This document shows positions 53,129 through 61,617 of a DNA stretch of 64,000 bases, piece by piece. The DNA lies in assembly GCF_010093225.1 (NCBI RefSeq), contig NZ_PDWM01000007.1, positions 26,131-90,130 of the forward strand, in the 5' to 3' direction. The notes under the pieces are model-generated. The model saw nothing but the letters and a program-made list of their open reading frames with translations, had not been told where the DNA came from and did not search any database. The translations under genes and the position numbers were made by a program. This DNA comes from Pseudoxanthomonas koreensis (GTDB lineage Bacteria; Pseudomonadota; Gammaproteobacteria; Xanthomonadales; Xanthomonadaceae). The stretch's first letter is position 1, and the number at the start of each line of letters is the position of its first letter.

Positions 53129-53859
53129 TGGGCGTGTTCCCGGACAGGATCGTCGGCGTATGCGTGGGCGTGCGCGTCCAGCCAGTCGGCCAGCGCGGTG
53201 AGAGTGGTGAACTGCAGGTCGGGCACGATGTCCTCGTGCCGCCAGTCGTGGCCTTCGCGGTTGAGCCAGCAGCTGCGCAGGCCGGCGCGCGCGGCGCCGG
53301 CCACGTCCATCTCGACGTGGTCGCCCACGTGCAGCACCAGGCCCGGCGCGCAGCCAAGGCGCTCGCACGCGGCCAGGAAGATGCTCGCGTCGGGCTTGGC
53401 CGCGCCGTGTTCGCGCGCGCCGAGCTGGAAGGCGAAGTGCCGGGCGATGCCCACCCGCTGCAGGTCGGCGTTGCCGTTGCTCAGCGCCGCCACCGGCACG
53501 TGCGCGGCGATCCGCAGCAGGCCGTCGAGGGCGTCGGGGTAGTACTCGACCTGGTTGCGCGCGGCGTAGAACGCCTCGTACGCCGGCTCGAGCAGGTCCA
53601 GGCTGGCGCCGCTGCGCTCCAGCGCCTCGCGCAGGGTCAGCCGGCGCAGCGCGGACAGGTCGTGGTGCAGATGCGGGTGGTCGCGGAAGGAGCGCTCGCG
53701 CAGTTCGCGCATCGCCGCCACCGGAAACATGGCTGCGGTGGCCGGGCTGTGCTCGAGCATCCAGTCGTGCAGCACCTGGTCGATGCGCGCGCCGATCGGC
53801 GCGAACGGCCACAAAGTGTCGTCGAGGTCGAGGGTGATGGCGCGGACGGCGAAGCTCAC
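53125..53859 (-). CDS. HAD-superfamily hydrolase (YigB/YjjG-like)
   Basis: A 244-residue phosphatase: motif I TLDLDDTLWPF (nucleophile and acid Asp, about 10-14), motif II ALSNGNAD, Lys in GAAKPDASIF, and motif IV LHVGDHVEMDVAGAARAG. It resembles FMN/nucleotide phosphatases of the YigB type. Its stop overlaps the ATG of the aminopeptidase gene by four bases (ATGA), so they are co-translated. Confidence 0.92.
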   Translation of the reverse strand: MSFAVRAITLDLDDTLWPFAPIGARIDQVLHDWMLEHSPATAAMFPVAAMRELRERSFRDHPHLHHDLSALRRLTLREALERSGASLDLLEPAYEAFYAARNQVEYYPDALDGLLRIAAHVPVAALSNGNADLQRVGIARHFAFQLGAREHGAAKPDASIFLAACERLGCAPGLVLHVGDHVEMDVAGAARAGLRSCWLNREGHDWRHEDIVPDLQFTTLTALADWLDAHAHAYADDPVREHAQ

Positions 53860-53903
53860 CGGGCCATTGTAGGCCCCCGGCCGGCGCCGGGGGCGCCTGC
53901 TCC

Positions 53904-54039
53904 CTGTAGGAGCCCACTTCAGGGGGCGACCCGAAAGCGCTGGAAGGCACCGCGCTCAACGCGCCGCTTCCGGAGAGGGTGCGTTGAACGCCGCGTCTCC
54001 TGGCCGCCTCGGGTCGCCCCCTGAAGTGGGCTCCTACAG
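53904..54039. repeat. Dispersed palindromic element, copy D (136 bp)
   Basis: Same outer arms as copies B and C (TGTAGGAGCCCACTTCAGGG...), with GCTGGAAGGC, CTCAACGCGC, TTCCGGAG and GCGTTGAACG inside. Located between the HAD gene's start and the end of the AI-2E transporter gene, in a 200-bp gap. Confidence 0.92.
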
Positions 54040-54059
54040 AAGAGCCACCGGACGGGGGA

Positions 54060-55511
54060 TCACTCCAGCAGCCGCGCCCAGCCCTGCATGCCTTCGACCT
54101 GCGCCAGCACCAGTTTCACGCAGACCAGCAGCGGCACCGCCAGCAGCAGGCCGACCAGGCCCCACAGCCAGCCGAACAACATCAGCGCCAGGATCAGCAC
54201 CAGCGGCGACAGCGCCATCCGCCGGCCCAGCACGATCGGCGTCACCAGCTGGCCCTCGACCGTGTGCAGCAGCAGGTACAGCAGCGCCGGCAACAGCGAA
54301 TCCCAGGTGTCGTCGAAGGCCACGAAACCCACCAGCAGCATCGCGCACATGCCGATCAGCGGCCCCACGTAGGGCGCGTAGTTGAGCAGCATCACCAGCG
54401 TGCCCCACAGCAGCGCTTCCGGCAGCGGAAATTCCAGCAGGTACAGGATCCCGGCGAACGCCAGCCCCACCACCGCGTTGATCACGCTGATGGTCAGCAC
54501 GTAGCGCGACACCTCGTGCTCGATCGACTGCAGGATCTCCACCGTGAACTTCTTCTGCTGGCGCCCGGGCAGCAGCGCGATCGCGTTGCGCTGCAGGTTC
54601 TCGCCGTAGACCATGAAGAAGAACGTCAGCAGCACCACCGCCAGCACCGACGCCGCCAGCCGCGGCGTCTTCGTCAGCGCCGCATAGGGATCGTCGACCC
54701 GCGTGCGCACCACCTCGACCTTGCGGCTGCCTTCGCCGGCGGCCGCGCGGGCCATGTCCTCGGCGATGCGGTTGGCCTCGTGCACCGGCCGCGCCAGTTC
54801 GCGCAACTGGCGGCCCAGCTTGCGTGCTTCGCGCGGCGCCTGCTCGGCCCAGGCCGTGGCCGGCTCCACCAGCTGCACCGCCAGCGCGCCGGTGCCGGCC
54901 AGGCCCGCGCACAGCACCAGCAGCGCGGCCAGGAAGCGCGGCACGTACAGCCGCCGCAAGCCGCGGATCAGCGGGTTGCCGATGAGGGCGAAGAATGCCG
55001 CCAGCAGTACCGGCAGGATCACCTCCTGCGCGGCCCAGAGCGTGGCGCCGACCGCCAGCGTGGCCAGCACCAGGGTCGCCGCCGTGGTGCGGGCGCCGTC
55101 ACCGGCCGAGGCGGCGGCATCGGGCGTGTCCGCGGCCGCCGCATCGACCGGCACCGGCGGCGCCTGCCCGGTGGCGCCGGCCACGTTGAGGTTGGCCGAA
55201 GCGGCCTGCTCGGCGGCCACGTCGGCCGAGGCTCCCGCTTCTTCGGAGGCCGCCGCCGCGCGCAGCGAGGCGACCATGCTGGAAATGGTGCCCAGCATCT
55301 GCAGCCAGCGTGCGCCGCCGACCTTGGACAGCGGTTCGGCGCGGCCGATCAGGAACCCGGACAGGAAGCCGGCGACCACGATCCGCGCCGGCGACCAGCC
55401 GCGCTTCCAGGCTGCGCCGAAATCGCGACGGCTGTCCTCGGCGCGGTCGCTGCACGCGGCCACGCGCCGCTCGGCGCGCGCCACCCGCTGCCGCAGTACT
55501 TCGAACCTCAT
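54060..55511 (-). CDS. AI-2E family transporter with an extra N-terminal domain
   Basis: A 483-residue protein. Residues about 145-480 are a PF01594-type permease with eight helices (EVILPVLLAAFFALIGNPLIRGL, the NAVVGLAFAGILYLLEFPLPEALLWG block, LLNYAPYVGPLIG and the TPIVLGRRMALSPLVLILALMLFGWLWG signature). The first 110 residues are different: charged (VLRQRVARAERRVAACSDRAE), with SPARIVVAGFLSGFLIGRAEPL, like the third small protein that usually follows DUF883/YqjE genes. An Ala-rich linker joins them. Fusion of the two neighbours is the simplest reading. It overlaps the YqjE-like gene by four bases. Confidence 0.87.
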   Translation of the reverse strand: MRFEVLRQRVARAERRVAACSDRAEDSRRDFGAAWKRGWSPARIVVAGFLSGFLIGRAEPLSKVGGARWLQMLGTISSMVASLRAAAASEEAGASADVAAEQAASANLNVAGATGQAPPVPVDAAAADTPDAAASAGDGARTTAATLVLATLAVGATLWAAQEVILPVLLAAFFALIGNPLIRGLRRLYVPRFLAALLVLCAGLAGTGALAVQLVEPATAWAEQAPREARKLGRQLRELARPVHEANRIAEDMARAAAGEGSRKVEVVRTRVDDPYAALTKTPRLAASVLAVVLLTFFFMVYGENLQRNAIALLPGRQQKKFTVEILQSIEHEVSRYVLTISVINAVVGLAFAGILYLLEFPLPEALLWGTLVMLLNYAPYVGPLIGMCAMLLVGFVAFDDTWDSLLPALLYLLLHTVEGQLVTPIVLGRRMALSPLVLILALMLFGWLWGLVGLLLAVPLLVCVKLVLAQVEGMQGWARLLE

Positions 55512-56071
55512 CGTTGCGGCTCCGTGGCGGAAGCGCTGCCGCCGGTCACTGGCGCCGGCGCACCGGGCGCAGCGTCGCCATCGGCACGCGGATGCCCGCC
55601 ATCCTGCCCGTCATCGCCGCCGCGGCCGTCATCCGGCTCGTCGCCATGCTCGTCGAACAACCCCAGCCGGCTCAGCTGGCGCCGGGTGGCGTGCAGGCCC
55701 ATGTAGTCGAAGAAGTGCGCCGTGCGCCACGCCGCCAGGCCGGTGATGGCCAGGTTGAACAGCGCCGCGATGCTGAGCGAACCCAGCCACGACATGCCCA
55801 GGCCCTGCAGCAGGGCCACCCCGGCGGCCGTGGCCAGCAGCCAGCCGGTGGCGCCGAACACCACCGCCACCCCGGTCCAGGCCAGGGCCCGGCCCAGCGC
55901 GCTGCGCGCCAGCGCCAGGTCGGCCGATACCAGCCCGCGCAGCGCGCGCAGCGCATCGACCGTCGCACCCAGCGAAGCGCGGCCGGAATCGCCGATCGCG
56001 CGGATGCTCTCGTCCAGCGGCGGCGTGCCGGCGTCGCCGGCGCCGCCTTCCTGGCGCTCCCCTTCGGCCAT
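55508..56071 (-). CDS. YqjE-like (phage holin superfamily) membrane protein
   Basis: A 187-residue protein. Two adjacent helices (ALAWTGVAVVFGATGWLLATAAGVALL and GSLSIAALFNLAITGLAAW, about 62-115) are flanked by an amphipathic helix and an acidic Gly/Asp-rich tail. This is the DUF1469/YqjE arrangement. It lies between a DUF883 gene and the AI-2E gene, matching the yqjD-yqjE type operon linked to stationary phase or envelope stress in enterobacteria. Confidence 0.82.
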   Translation of the reverse strand: MAEGERQEGGAGDAGTPPLDESIRAIGDSGRASLGATVDALRALRGLVSADLALARSALGRALAWTGVAVVFGATGWLLATAAGVALLQGLGMSWLGSLSIAALFNLAITGLAAWRTAHFFDYMGLHATRRQLSRLGLFDEHGDEPDDGRGGDDGQDGGHPRADGDAAPGAPAPVTGGSASATEPQR

Positions 56072-56086
56072 GACGGCGATCCGCCG

Positions 56087-56446
56087 TCAGCGGTCGCGAC
56101 GGCTCAGCGCAGCAACCAGCCAGCCAGCGGCGAAGGCCACGCCGAAGGAAGCCAGCGGCCGCTCGCGGATCAGCTCGGCGGCGCTGTCGATCAGGTCGCG
56201 GCCCTTGTCCATCAGCGCGTCCATCTGCTCGCGCGCCGCGTCGCCGCCCAGTTCGGCGGCGGCCAGGCCCGACAGCGCGCTGTCGGCCAGTTCGGCCTTG
56301 ACGTTGGCGCGGCCCAGCCGCAGTTCGTCGCCGGCGGCACTGGTCGCGCCGCGGATCGCCTCGCCGGCGGCGCCGGCGGCGGCCTTCAGGTGCGAACCGG
56401 CTTCGGCCAGGTTGTCCTTCATGTTGTCGGTGGAAGTCGGGCTCAT
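56087..56446 (-). CDS. DUF883 (ElaB/YqjD-like) membrane-anchored protein
   Basis: A 119-residue protein. A long amphipathic Ala-rich helix (NLAEAGSHLKAAAGAAGEAIRG...) ends in a C-terminal anchor of the ElaB/YqjD type (ERPLASFGVAFAAGWLVAALSRRDR, glycine-rich). Such proteins bind ribosomes or the membrane in stationary phase in Escherichia coli. ATG 56446 is preceded by AGGAGA. First gene of the trio, 15 bp before the YqjE-like gene. Confidence 0.87.
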   Translation of the reverse strand: MSPTSTDNMKDNLAEAGSHLKAAAGAAGEAIRGATSAAGDELRLGRANVKAELADSALSGLAAAELGGDAAREQMDALMDKGRDLIDSAAELIRERPLASFGVAFAAGWLVAALSRRDR

Positions 56447-56535
56447 CGTGCTCTCCTGGGCGTGCGAAGGGGCGACGTCGTCATGACGCGACGCGGCCAT
56501 GGAAACACGGGCCGGGTGTAGGACCCGTTACGGGA

Positions 56536-57996
56536 CTACTGCATCACCAGCGTGCCCTGCACGTTACCGCGGACGATGCGCAGCACCAACTGCTGCGGCG
56601 GCGTGGCCAGGCCGGCGCGGAAACTGGCCAGGTCGTCGAACGTACCGGCCGAACCGGCCACGATCACGTCGCCGCGGCGCAGGCCGCTCTGTGCGGCGCG
56701 GCTGTTGGCCGCCACCTCTTCCACCAGCACGCCGCGGCCGCGGGCCTGGCGCTGCGCCTCGGGCAGCTCGGCCAGGCGCGCGCCGGCCAGGCGCGGATCG
56801 ACCGTGGCGCCGTCGACGCTGCGCGGCTGCTCCTTCAGGGTCGCGCTGAGGTCCACGGTCTTGCCGTCGCGCAGCACCCGCAGCGGCACCTTCGCGCCCA
56901 CCGGCTGCAGGCCTTCGAAGTTGTGCAGCGCCAGCGCGTCGGTGATGCGCTGGCCGCCGGCCTCCACCACCACGTCGCCCGGCTTGAGCCCGGCGGCATC
57001 GGCGCCGGAACCGGCATGGACCCGGGTCACCAATGCGCCGAGCTGGTTTTCGGCCAGGCCCAGGCCGCGCGCCAGGCGCGCGTCCAGCGGCTGCGCGTCC
57101 AGGCCCAGGGTGCCGCGCCGGACCTCGCCTGTGGTCACCAGCTGGTGGACCACGTCGCGGGCCAGGTTGGAGGGGATCGCCAGGCCCAGGCCGATGTTGC
57201 CGGCCGCGCTGCCGCGCGGATTGAGCGAGGCGGTGTTGATCCCGACCAGCTCGCCGCGCAGGTTGACCAGCGCGCCGCCGGAGTTGCCCGGGTTGATCGA
57301 GGCGTCGGTCTGGATGAAGTTCTGGAAGCCCAGCCCGCGGATGCCGCTGCGGCCCACCGCCGAAACGATGCCCGAGGTCACCGTCTGGCTCAGCCCGAAC
57401 GGGTTGCCGATCGCGACCACGTAGTCGCCCACCTGCAGCCGGCCGCTGTCGCCCAGCGGCAGGCCAGCCAGGTTCTCGGCCGGGATCCGGATCAGGGCCA
57501 CGTCGGTGTCCGCGTCCGAGCCGAGGAACTCGGCCTTGAGCGTGCGCCCGTCGGCCAGCGTCACCGCGACGTCGTCGGCGCCTTCGATCACGTGGTGGTT
57601 GGTGAGCACGTAGCCGCGCTGGGCATCGATGATCACGCCCGAACCCAGCGACTCGTTGATCCGCTCCTGCGGCACCTGCGGGAACAGGCGACGGAAGAAC
57701 GGATCGTCGAAGAACGGATTGCGCACCGCGACCCGCTGCCGGGTGTGGACGCTGACCACCGCCGGCATCACCCGCTGCAGCATCGGCGCCAGCGAAGGCA
57801 TGGCCTGGCCGTCGACCGACGCCGGCAGGCTGGCGGCGGTGGCCAGTGGCGGCGGCAGCGGGGCGGGCGCCGGCGCCGGCGCCGCGGTGGCGGCTTCGGC
57901 GCGGTTTTCCAGCACCTCGTTCACGGCGGTGGCGGCGAAGCCGCCGAACGCGGCGGCGGCAGTCAGGGCGAACAGGGTCCGGGTCGAACGCTTCAT
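56536..57996 (-). CDS. Periplasmic serine endoprotease, DegP/DegQ family
   Basis: A 486-residue HtrA protease. A signal peptide (MKRSTRTLFALTAAAAFGGFAATA) precedes a trypsin-like domain with the triad His in LTNHHVIEGADD (about 133), Asp in DTDVALIRI (about 163) and Ser in NPGNSGGALVN (about 237). Two PDZ domains follow (about 270-370 and 395-485). It should degrade or refold misfolded envelope proteins. The start could also be 58008 or 58023; 57996 puts the signal peptide at the N-terminus. Confidence 0.94.
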   Translation of the reverse strand: MKRSTRTLFALTAAAAFGGFAATAVNEVLENRAEAATAAPAPAPAPLPPPLATAASLPASVDGQAMPSLAPMLQRVMPAVVSVHTRQRVAVRNPFFDDPFFRRLFPQVPQERINESLGSGVIIDAQRGYVLTNHHVIEGADDVAVTLADGRTLKAEFLGSDADTDVALIRIPAENLAGLPLGDSGRLQVGDYVVAIGNPFGLSQTVTSGIVSAVGRSGIRGLGFQNFIQTDASINPGNSGGALVNLRGELVGINTASLNPRGSAAGNIGLGLAIPSNLARDVVHQLVTTGEVRRGTLGLDAQPLDARLARGLGLAENQLGALVTRVHAGSGADAAGLKPGDVVVEAGGQRITDALALHNFEGLQPVGAKVPLRVLRDGKTVDLSATLKEQPRSVDGATVDPRLAGARLAELPEAQRQARGRGVLVEEVAANSRAAQSGLRRGDVIVAGSAGTFDDLASFRAGLATPPQQLVLRIVRGNVQGTLVMQ

Positions 57997-58584
57997 CGGC
58001 TTCGGCATCGTGGGTCGCGGCAATCCCGTTCAGTTTCGGCGGGCGTCGTTCAATCGATGCTGAAGCCGGGGATCGCGCGCTGCAAGCCGGCGCGCCTGCC
58101 GCAGCGCGCCCGGGACACCGGCGACGCCGCGCGCAGCGGGCCTCCCCTCCGACGCCGCCTGCGCCCGCCGTTAACGCCCTGCGCCGTAGCCTCGCAGCTG
58201 CCCCGCCCGGAACTCCCCGGGCACGGCGCGCCACCCCCGGCGCCAGCGTGGTTCGCGCCCCCGTCAAGCGGTTGACAGTCCCCCGGGTGGGGGGTAGCTT
58301 GACGGCCTGTCGGGCCACTAGATATAGCGGTCCGGCAAATTCCAAAGCCCAAGTGATGGGGTTTTCAGCGGTTTCGAAGCTGAATGCGCATCACGCGGCC
58401 GAATCGCCGGGGGGGCGAGCGGATGAGGCAGGAAAACACGGTCGAAAGCGGCGCTCCACGCCGCGCAACCATTACCGACTGACCGGCGAGCGGCGCGCCC
58501 TGGCGCGACCCGTCGGCTTGCCGTCCCCGTCACCGCCAGCCCCGGAACAGCAAAAACCAGGTGCGGCAAGGAGAATCCAACAGC
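57997..58584. other. Long divergent intergenic region upstream of nrdJ
   Basis: 588 bp between the protease and nrdJ. It includes the promoter candidate and NrdR-like box at 58299-58330. No gene or riboswitch is evident; I looked for a cobalamin B12-box motif and did not find one. The stretch 58331-58584 would be a 5' leader of about 250 bases if that promoter is used. Confidence 0.6.
58299..58330 (+). promoter_or_regulatory. Candidate nrdJ promoter with overlapping NrdR-like box
   Basis: TTGACG (58299-58304), an 18-base spacer and TATAGC form a sigma-70-like pair. CCACTAGATATAGCGG at 58315-58330 matches 12 of 16 positions of the NrdR consensus ACACTATATATAGTGT and covers the -10. NrdR repression of ribonucleotide reductase operons is established in other bacteria. 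The match here is only moderate, and I did not find a second box at the usual spacing. Confidence 0.4.
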
Positions 58585-60741
58585 ATGAGCACGGTGCGCC
58601 TCGAAGTGGTCCAGGACAACAGCAAGAACAACGGGGAAATCCCGCTGCAGCCGGCCTCCCAGGACATCTGGGACAAGAAGTACCGGCTGAAGACCAAGCA
58701 GGGCGTGCCGCTGGACGCCGACATCGACGGCACCTACCAGCGCGTGGCCCGCGCCCTGGCCGACGCCGAGCAGACCGACGAGAAGAAGGCCTACTGGTAC
58801 GAGCGCTTCCTGTGGGCGCTGCGCCGTGGCGCGATCCCGGCCGGCCGCATCACCTCCAACGCTGGCGCGCTGGAGCACAAGCCGGCCACCAGCACGATCA
58901 ACTGCACCGTCTCGGGCACCATCACCGACTCGATGGACGGGATCCTGGACAAGGTCCACGAGGCCGGCCTGACCCTGAAGGCAGGCTGCGGCATCGGCTA
59001 CGAGTTCTCCACCCTGCGCCCGCGCGGCGCGTTCGTCGCCGGCGCCGGCGCGTACACCTCTGGCCCGATGTCCTTCATGGATATCTACGACAAGATGTGC
59101 TTCACCGTGTCCTCGGCCGGCGGCCGCCGCGGCGCGCAGATGGGCACGTTCGACGTCTCGCACCCGGACGTGAAGGACTTCATCCGCGCCAAGCGCGAGG
59201 ACGGACGCCTGCGCCAGTTCAACCTGTCGCTGCTGATCACCGACGGTTTCATGAAGGCGGTGGCCGACGACGGCGACTGGCCGCTGGTGTTCCCGGTCAG
59301 CGCCAAGGAACAGGGCGACATCGACCTGGCCGACGCGGAAAAGGTGGTCTGGCGCGACTGGCCGACCCACGAGGGCTACATCAGCCGCGACGACGGCCTG
59401 GTGGCCTGCAAGGTGTACGGGCACATCCGCGCCCGCCACCTGTGGGACATGATCATGGTCTCCACCTACGACTACGCCGAGCCGGGCTTCATCCTGATCG
59501 ACAAGGTCAACGAGATGAACAACAACTGGTGGTGCGAGACGATCCGCGCCACCAACCCGTGCGGCGAGCAGCCGCTGCCGCCGTACGGCGCCTGCCTGCT
59601 CGGCTCGGTCAACCTCACCGGCTTCGTGCGCGACGCGTTCACCGACAAGGCGCGCTTCGACTGGGAGGAATACAAGGAAGTGGTGCGCGTGTTCACCCGC
59701 ATGCTCGACAACGTGGTCGAGGTGAACGGCCTGCCGTTGCAGCAGCAGCGCGACGAGATCATGCGCAAGCGCCGCCACGGCATGGGCTTCCTCGGCCTGG
59801 GCAGCACCCTGACCATGCTGAAGATGAAGTACGGCTCGGCCGAAAGCCTGGAGTTCACTGAGCAGATCGCCCGCGACATGGCCGTGGCCGGCTGGGAAGT
59901 GGCGCTGAACCTGGCCCAGGAGAAGGGCCCGGCCCCGATCATGGAAGAGCGCTTCACCGTCACCGCCGAGATGCTGCGCAAGCGCCCGGAGATGGCGAAG
60001 GACGGCTGGCGCGTGGGCCAGGAGATCGAGGGCAAGGTGCTGCACGCCCGCTACAGCCGCTACATGCAACGCGTGGCCTCGGTGGCGCCGGAACTGGTCG
60101 ACGAACTGGCCGAGGTCGGCGCCCGCTTCACCCATCACAGCTCGATCGCGCCCACCGGCACCATCTCGCTGTCGCTGGCCAACAACGCCTCCAACGGCAT
60201 CGAGCCATCGTTCGCGCACCACTACAGCCGCAACGTGATCCGCGAGGGCAAGAAGTCCAAGGAGAAGGTGGACGTCTACAGCTACGAGCTGCTGGCCTAC
60301 CGCCACCTGGTCAACGCCAAGGCGATGCCGTTCGCCGAGAACGCCGAAGCGCAGCTGCCCGAATACTTCATCTCCGCCGACGACATCTCGCCGAAGGAGC
60401 ACGTGGACGTGCAGGCCGCCGCGCAGAAGTGGGTGGACAGCTCGATCTCCAAGACCGCCAACGTGCCCACGGACTACCCGTACGAGGAGTTCAAGGACAT
60501 CTACCGCTACGCCTACGAGCAGGGGCTGAAGGGCTGCACCACCTTCCGCTTCAACCCCGCCGCGTTCCAGGGCGTGCTGGTCAAGGAGAAGGACCTGGAG
60601 AACACCACCTACCGCTTCGAGCTGGAAGACGGCTCGGTGCTGGAGGTCAAGGGCAACGAGGAGATCGAGTACGACGGCGAGACCCACACCGCCGCCAACC
60701 TCTTCGACGCGCTCAAGGAAGGGTATTACGGCAAGTTCTGA
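58585..60741 (+). CDS. nrdJ: Adenosylcobalamin-dependent (class II) ribonucleotide reductase, large part
   Basis: A 718-residue class II RNR, oxygen-independent because the radical comes from vitamin B12. The redox Cys lies in TSTINCTVSGT (about 112), and the active-site N-x-C-x-E is in TNPCGEQPLPPYGA (about 324-337, radical Cys and Glu). APTGTISL is near 521. The protein ends before the usual C-terminal zinc/thiol tail, which is instead encoded separately at 61618 (NrdJa/NrdJb type split). AAGGAG lies 11 bases before ATG 58585. Confidence 0.94.
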   Translation: MSTVRLEVVQDNSKNNGEIPLQPASQDIWDKKYRLKTKQGVPLDADIDGTYQRVARALADAEQTDEKKAYWYERFLWALRRGAIPAGRITSNAGALEHKPATSTINCTVSGTITDSMDGILDKVHEAGLTLKAGCGIGYEFSTLRPRGAFVAGAGAYTSGPMSFMDIYDKMCFTVSSAGGRRGAQMGTFDVSHPDVKDFIRAKREDGRLRQFNLSLLITDGFMKAVADDGDWPLVFPVSAKEQGDIDLADAEKVVWRDWPTHEGYISRDDGLVACKVYGHIRARHLWDMIMVSTYDYAEPGFILIDKVNEMNNNWWCETIRATNPCGEQPLPPYGACLLGSVNLTGFVRDAFTDKARFDWEEYKEVVRVFTRMLDNVVEVNGLPLQQQRDEIMRKRRHGMGFLGLGSTLTMLKMKYGSAESLEFTEQIARDMAVAGWEVALNLAQEKGPAPIMEERFTVTAEMLRKRPEMAKDGWRVGQEIEGKVLHARYSRYMQRVASVAPELVDELAEVGARFTHHSSIAPTGTISLSLANNASNGIEPSFAHHYSRNVIREGKKSKEKVDVYSYELLAYRHLVNAKAMPFAENAEAQLPEYFISADDISPKEHVDVQAAAQKWVDSSISKTANVPTDYPYEEFKDIYRYAYEQGLKGCTTFRFNPAAFQGVLVKEKDLENTTYRFELEDGSVLEVKGNEEIEYDGETHTAANLFDALKEGYYGKF

Positions 60742-60867
60742 TCGCTTGCAGGCCGTGGCGCGCGCTGTTCCGGGCGCCCGCCGCGGCCGTTGTCCCTGCG
60801 GTACGGCGCCCGGAAACGCAGTCCCCGGTTACCACACGAAAAATGAGTGCGCCCGCAGGAGGGCCCC

Positions 60868-61524
60868 ATGAGCAATGGCAATGGTGTGACGGCGACGCTT
60901 TCAGAGGCCGCCGATACCGTGAAAGAGAAAGCGGCCGAAGTCGGCCATGCGATCAGCGCCACCGCCAGCGGCGCGGTCGCCAGCGCCGGCAAGACCGTGA
61001 CCAGGGCGAAGAAGGCGGCGAAGAAGTCCGTCGCCAAGGCGACCAAGGCGGCGAAGAAGACCGCGACCAAGGCCACCAAGGCAGCGAAGAAGACCGCGGC
61101 CAAGGCGACCAAGGCGGTCAAGAAGGAAGGCGCCAAGGTCAAGAAGGCCGTGACCAAGACCGTGGCCAAGGCGAAGAAGAAGCTGACCGTCGCCAAGGAC
61201 AAGGCCAACGCCGAGGCTGACGCCCTGCGCAAGAAGCTGGGCAAGAAGAAGCCGGCGAAGAAGGCTGCTGCGAAGAAGACCGCGAAGAAGACAGCTCCAA
61301 AGAAGGTCGCGCCGAAGAAGGCTGTCGCCAAGAAGGCCGCTCCCAGGAAGGCTGCCGCGAAGAAGGCTCCGGCGCGGAAGGCGGTGAAGAAGGCGCCGGC
61401 GAAGAAGGCCGCCGCCAGGAAGGCGGCACCGAAGAAGGCGGCACCGAAGAAGGCCGTCGCCAGGAAGGCTCCGGCGAAGAAGGCGGCCCCGAAAAAGGCC
61501 GCGAAGAAAGCCGCGAAGAAGTAA
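60868..61524 (+). CDS. Histone H1-like Lys/Ala-rich protein
   Basis: A 218-residue, extremely basic protein. The first 45 residues (ATLSEAADTVKEKAAEVGHAISA) resemble an amphipathic helical head. The rest is about 170 residues of K-K-A/A-K-K-A/P-K-K repeats, as in bacterial histone H1-like and AlgP-like proteins that coat DNA. The G/A-rich codons form many short direct repeats, so repeat number may vary between strains. AGGAGG precedes the ATG. It separates nrdJ from its tail gene. Confidence 0.85.
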   Translation: MSNGNGVTATLSEAADTVKEKAAEVGHAISATASGAVASAGKTVTRAKKAAKKSVAKATKAAKKTATKATKAAKKTAAKATKAVKKEGAKVKKAVTKTVAKAKKKLTVAKDKANAEADALRKKLGKKKPAKKAAAKKTAKKTAPKKVAPKKAVAKKAAPRKAAAKKAPARKAVKKAPAKKAAARKAAPKKAAPKKAVARKAPAKKAAPKKAAKKAAKK

Positions 61525-61543
61525 GGCACCACCCACGCAACAC

Positions 61544-61568
61544 GTCCCTCCCCATCGCGGGGAGGGAC
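61544..61568. terminator. Strong hairpin after the histone-like gene
   Basis: A 10-bp perfect stem GTCCCTCCCC / GGGGAGGGAC with an ATCGC loop, 20 bases after the stop codon and 50 bases before the nrdJb ATG. There is no T-tract, so it may attenuate or process rather than fully terminate. Confidence 0.6.
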
Positions 61569-61617
61569 GGCGGCGGCGTCCCCGCCGCTTCCACGCAACG
61601 CACACAGGACACGCAAG

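Noticed and set aside
58023..58584. Cobalamin riboswitch upstream of the B12-dependent reductase
   Set aside because: I could not find the conserved B12-box or the expected flanking helices by eye; the leader remains unexplained.
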